From contig NC_135355.1 of assembly GCF_051622035.1 (NCBI RefSeq), forward strand, positions 5,608,501-5,672,500: a stretch of DNA of 64,000 nucleotides, in the 5' to 3' direction. The DNA is from Arctopsyche grandis (lineage: Eukaryota > Arthropoda > Insecta > Trichoptera > Hydropsychidae). A program made the translations under genes and the position numbers. The first letter of the stretch is position 1, and each line of letters begins with the position of its first letter. Below, in pieces: positions 60,901 through 64,000 of this stretch. The notes under the pieces were generated by a model that worked only from the letters and a program-made list of their open reading frames with translations, did no database searches and had not been told where the DNA came from.

Positions 60901-63422
60901 TAGAGTGTCGGCTATGTCTTGCCGGTAACATCTCATAAGCTCGTCGTCCACCGCAGATAGGTCGGAAGATGCAGGGATCGTAGACTTCCTCAAAAGTATA
61001 CCTACCAATTGTTCGTACCATATGTGCAAGGCGCGCTTAACTTTAGCATAACTATCCGAATTTTCTTCCCCGCAATACAATCCCTCGTCCTAAAAGCAAT
61101 ATGAAAACTTGAATCACAATAAATAAAATTATTCATGCTCTGATATGTATACTTATTTACTTAGTACAGGTTTCCGGAAACTTAGTTCAAAATTTAAAAT
61201 TTCCGGAAACCTATGTATTATTAGTGGTATAGGTTTCCGGGTTCAAGCCCTGGGTTGATCGCGATTAAAAATAATTTATTCGAAAGTATTTCTAAGGTAG
61301 TGCTGGTCTTGGACTTGGAAAGTTTGCCAATTTATCTGATTTTATTGCTGAAACAGTTCCTCATCAAATTGGAAAAACCATCCTACACACTAGGTCACCA
61401 CATTTTTGAATATGATTTCAAATATATAATCTTTATATACAAATTTACAAGTTAAATACTATAAATATCACTCAGGGGCAACCCGTAATGGCATTATGGT
61501 AAAATATAAATTTGAAAAAAAAATGTCTTCATAGAAAAACTCTCACTAGCTTCAAATGTGTTTTTGAATTATTGGTAATGAAATATTTTTGAGAAAAGAT
61601 AAATGCAAATTAAATAGTAGTGTGTTTTTGGATCTCAATGGCATATTTGAATCTTTAATGTTCAATGCTTGAATGCTTGAAACGACTTGTACTGTAGTCA
61701 TTTATATACAGTAGAAATGATTATACAAACAAATGTTTTAAATTGGATCCGATGAGAACCGAATCTTACCAGGAATATTTCCATTTTATTATAATATATG
61801 CATACTATATATGTACATACATAGTATATATTAAAGTATGCAATTATAGCTTTGAATCATATTTTGTGTCATTGTATGTTTGTCTTGTAATATATTCACA
61901 AAATAAGTATAATAATGAAAAAATATTATATCTATTTCTGAAAGGTTACGATGAAGCACTGAGCAACAACAACAAAAAAAAAGCGGAGACTTATCAATCA
62001 AAACTAAGTTTGACCCACTGAATTCGAATATGACAAGATTTTTGGCATTTACTGGCCCAATGGTAACATATCAGATTGAAAAAAAATATTTAAAAATTCG
62101 CTAGATAACTAATTATAGGTACTTTAAAGCAATAAAAAATCACAATCGATAGAAAAAAGCATCTGACTATTGATTCCAATACCCACTTTTGGCACAGCAA
62201 TAGTAGATTTCGAGTTAAAAACTGCAAAAGTAAAAAACATTTTTGCCCACGGCCGTCTTCTATGGAAGCTTTGCGCGACAAGTCTGTAGCGCAGCTGTCT
62301 TCCATAGCATTTCTGAACTTTGCACGGGATTTTGAGCCTTATATGCGCCTATTTCAACTGTTTTAAGGTTCAAAATTGGTTGAATATATTACTGAGAGTT
62401 GAATGCCATCTATTCAATTTGCTTAAAATGAATATATACCAGTAAAAATAAGTTTTGTTGTGGAACCATACTGAAACCTCGTTTATGTGACGTCACGTCT
62501 GTTGAACAATGGCGACGATACGTCTCAATTGTATGAAGAATGATTATTCGACAATTAAGCCAAAACTACGAGACATATTATGTATTTTATTGTTTAAAAT
62601 AATACTTTATGTGTTAATTAACATATCTGGTTACTTGAGTAAATATTAAAATCTGTATTTAAGGTCGAAAACTCGATTACCAAATTCACGAAAAAGGTGC
62701 CACTTAAGGTACAGGGCTTGTTTGCTATATTTATTTCATAAACGAAAGTAAACCCAAAACAATCAAGGTCATATTCGAATTAGTCTTCAGTCTGGTAAGT
62801 AGAAAGCGTGATTGTATGTTACACAGTGTAATTTATGGTTGAAAGAATGGTTTTTGTAACTATTGAATATACCTGCAGCGTAAACCAAAAGCTGAACGAT
62901 AGCTTCGAATGAGTTTCTTGAATGGGGTATATTCCAGCAGTTCCCGAACAGCACAAAAGTAATTTTAATATATCATTAGCACATCGGGCGCTCTCTCGCT
63001 TTTCTTGCCTATCTGCATCCGTTGATGAATTGAGATCTATCTGATCGTTCGGCTCCTCGTCACGAATCGCCAAAGCAATCCAGCGTACGTGAAACTCTCC
63101 GGCAGCGACCAGAGTGTTGTATACAGCGACTACGAGATCCTACACATTAGACATGCATATATGTAAATTACTGTGTAAACGATGAAAGGTTACATTTAAG
63201 TGTGATTTAACCTCGTTTAAAGTGTGCAGCGTATCCTCAACTTGTAGAATTGGTTCGGCGATATCGAGCAATGTCCGTAAGAGGTGACGGCACGAAACAG
63301 GATGTCGACCAGCATCCGGCTGGGTGAGAGCTGCTCCGGCCACGTTCAACGCAGCTTCACACGCCTCAATATCCGGCTGACTCAACTCACCCCGTCCCCC
63401 CTCGTCCGTTGGGGTTAAACCT
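54923..63422 (-). CDS. cdm: Importin-13 (cadmus), 3' twelve exons; 5' end beyond the window
   Basis: A Ran-dependent karyopherin built of HEAT repeats that moves cargoes both into and out of the nucleus. Exons on the complement: 63422-63212, 63139-62873, 61089-60901, 60824-60575, 58962-58766, 58661-58506, 58433-58275, 58191-58054, 57977-57761, 57680-57543, 55326-55110, 55034-54923. All junctions are GT-AG and phases agree; about 750 residues. IPO13 marks: GIYPIQETHSKLSFSFWFTL, CYRQDIADTL, the C-terminal region STWLRDSLQEPGFP, and RRVLEAVREFALSCRGL before the stop at 54923-54925. The family is about 960 residues, so roughly 200-270 N-terminal residues (the RanGTP-binding end) lie past the right edge. 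Introns carry two SINEs, a ~142-bp-period repeat and a MITE. Transportin-3 is the nearest alternative but lacks these C-terminal matches. Confidence 0.88.
55353..55824 (-). mobile_element. tRNA-derived SINE, copy 1
   Basis: Minus strand: a tRNA-like head with A box (TGGCTTAATGGTAGCG) and B box (GATGGTTCGACTC), a body with TCGTTTCTCTATCAGAGTTT, and a 3' end ...GGAGCGATCTGTAATGACGA ... AATAAATAAAT. In the importin-13 intron between exons 57543 and 55326. Confidence 0.75.
55826..56914. other. Importin-13 intron DNA without a gene
   Basis: Moderately GC-rich with many CACAGC/ACAACCTC-type short words, possibly an old LTR. 56698-56835 is an inverted copy of the sequence at the right edge of the window. 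A G homopolymer lies at about 56785-56796. Confidence 0.45.
56698..56840 (+). repeat. Repeat arm matching the window's right edge
   Basis: GCGGTTGTTCTTGTGCGATA ... GGCCTCATGTTGAGGGCTTT matches 63850-64000 in inverted orientation over about 140 bp. The partner runs off the window, so the element is probably longer. Confidence 0.75.
56915..57342 (-). mobile_element. tRNA-derived SINE, copy 2
   Basis: Minus strand: A box GTGGACTAGTGATTAGCAT, B box GGGTTCGATTCCC (a perfect RNA polymerase III internal promoter), the same body motif (TCGTTTCTTATCAGAGTTTG) and the same 3' end (GGAGCGATCTATAATGGCGA) as copy 1, closing with AAATAAAATAAAAT. The head is better preserved than in copy 1. Confidence 0.82.
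59340..60070. repeat. Degenerate ~142-bp tandem repeat marked by ACTTCCGG
   Basis: ACTTCCGG (once ACTTCTGG) starts at 59371, 59512, 59653, 59797 and 59940: spacings of 141, 141, 144 and 143 bp. Around each motif the sequence is loosely similar (AAAA-rich before, GGTTTA/GGTCGA after). The last unit extends to GAGGACAACTATAAGTT. Related sequence at 37880-38800. In importin-13 intron 58963-60574. Confidence 0.7.
60056..60314 (-). other. Open frame in importin-13 intron, probably transposon-derived
   Basis: Minus strand 86 codons including IKFIKLIDNLEGSSYPFAHL. It does not fit importin-13, whose exons 60575 and 58962 join cleanly without it. Composition suggests a remnant of a transposase or similar protein; not identified. 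Confidence 0.3.
62241..62735 (+). mobile_element. MITE family A copy 3 (importin-13 intron)
   Basis: Same family as 808-1268 and 2143-2635, beginning TTTTGCCCACGGCCGTC. Includes the ACAATGGCGACGATACGTC block missing from copy 1. The terminal TTAA and right inverted end are decayed, so it is the oldest-looking copy. Confidence 0.75.
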
Positions 63423-63608
63423 CTGCAATTATTTGAATAATATTTTGATTATTATTGAAATATAATCATTGAAACAAGAAAACATGTACGGAGAAAATGG
63501 TAAATATATGGAAAACAAATATATTTAATCTTGATTGAAACGTATACAATATGTACAATCACTCGGACTCGCTATCTGTCGTATGCTCAAGTTTCGTTAG
63601 TTTTTTTC

Positions 63609-63705
63609 AGGGACCCGAACCGGAACCGAAAACCGAAATAACCGTTACTTTTGCCGGAACGAAAACCGAAACCGAACCAATTTTTGTACGGTTCTGTAAA
63701 TTAAT
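63609..63705 (+). repeat. CCGAAACC-type repeats, possible hAT end
   Basis: CAGGGACCCGAACCGGAACC followed by several GAACCGAAA/GAAAACCGAAA units. The CAGGG start with short subterminal repeats resembles one end of a hAT element, but no opposite end or duplication is seen. Confidence 0.35.
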
Positions 63706-63849
63706 TGGTGGCCGTCACTGCAAGGAAAGTGACTTAATGGAAAAAATTTAAATCGATTCATCGACTCGTCGTTAGCGTAGGTCGGGGCTAGAGATTTGAA
63801 AGATCTTTACCATGTGCCAGGGTTACATTATGATGAAAGAGATACTAAG

Positions 63850-64000
63850 CCTGCTTTAAAGGTCAAGGAATTTGATCCTTAAAGCCCTCAACATGAGGCC
63901 ACCACCCCCCCAACGAATACAGTCTAAGAGACCCTTTCGTCGGAGAACGAGACGGTTGTTCATGAATATCGCACAAGAACAACCGCACATCACTGTTTTA
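63850..64000 (-). repeat. Repeat arm at the window edge
   Basis: Inverted partner of 56698-56840 (from GGAATTTGATCCTTAAAGCC to the end of the window), truncated by the window boundary. Confidence 0.75.

Overview
The window is insect nuclear DNA. Genes have GT-AG introns, the background is AT-rich, and the single-copy genes are animal housekeeping genes that read best as insect orthologues: a TMED2/CHOp24 p24 protein, a fused MogA-MoeA gephyrin/cinnamon protein and importin-13/cadmus. Insect-type mobile elements (Ty3/gypsy, Jockey/CR1-like LINEs, TTAA-flanked and hAT-type MITEs, a tRNA-derived SINE) fill most of the rest. I cannot fix the order of insect from sequence alone.

Layout. 0.2-2.0 kb: a four-exon TMED2 gene (+), with a MITE in intron 1 and another just downstream. 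3.2-4.7 kb: a 362-bp palindromic element and a 5'-truncated LINE, both with clear target-site duplications. 4.8-8.4 kb: the complete four-exon cinnamon/gephyrin gene (-). 8.65-14.2 kb: a foldback repeat, then an intact GC-rich Ty3/gypsy retrotransposon with apparently identical 289-bp LTRs. 14.4-15.0 kb: a solo LTR.

16.1-45.6 kb is the heart of the window: a cluster of nine complete genes for small secreted copper oxygenases of the AA15 LPMO family (called AA15-1 to AA15-9 here). Each has four exons: signal peptide plus N-terminal histidine; a Cys-rich CGxCGD segment; the ANH histidine exon; and a C-terminal exon. Orientation is -,+,-,+,-,+,+,+,-. I reconstructed every splice junction, and each gene gives an uninterrupted frame of 190-211 residues. 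Genes 3, 5 and 7 have a shortened last exon that lacks the W-G-x-C-x-D-G-T...G-C-G-P-Q loop and so two cysteines. Genes 4, 6 and 8 keep it, so short and full forms alternate along the array. Five copies of one LINE family, each 5'-truncated and bounded by target-site duplications, plus TTAA and hAT MITEs and solo LTRs, punctuate the array and sit in introns of genes 2, 7 and 8.

45.7-54.9 kb: repeat-rich DNA with an LTR remnant, two unrecognised reading frames, a frameshifted kinesin-8 fragment and a frameshifted LINE carrying reverse transcriptase. 54.9-63.4 kb: twelve exons of importin-13 (-), complete at the 3' end; its first exons lie beyond the right edge. Its introns hold two tRNA-derived SINEs, a ~142-bp-period degenerate repeat and a third MITE copy.

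Functionally, the AA15 enzymes are expected to be secreted and to cleave crystalline chitin or cellulose oxidatively, either in gut digestion or cuticle turnover. Near-identical TATA spacing and recurrent GATA motifs hint at coordinated expression. The flanking genes (ER-Golgi transport, molybdenum cofactor synthesis, nuclear transport) have no evident link to that role.
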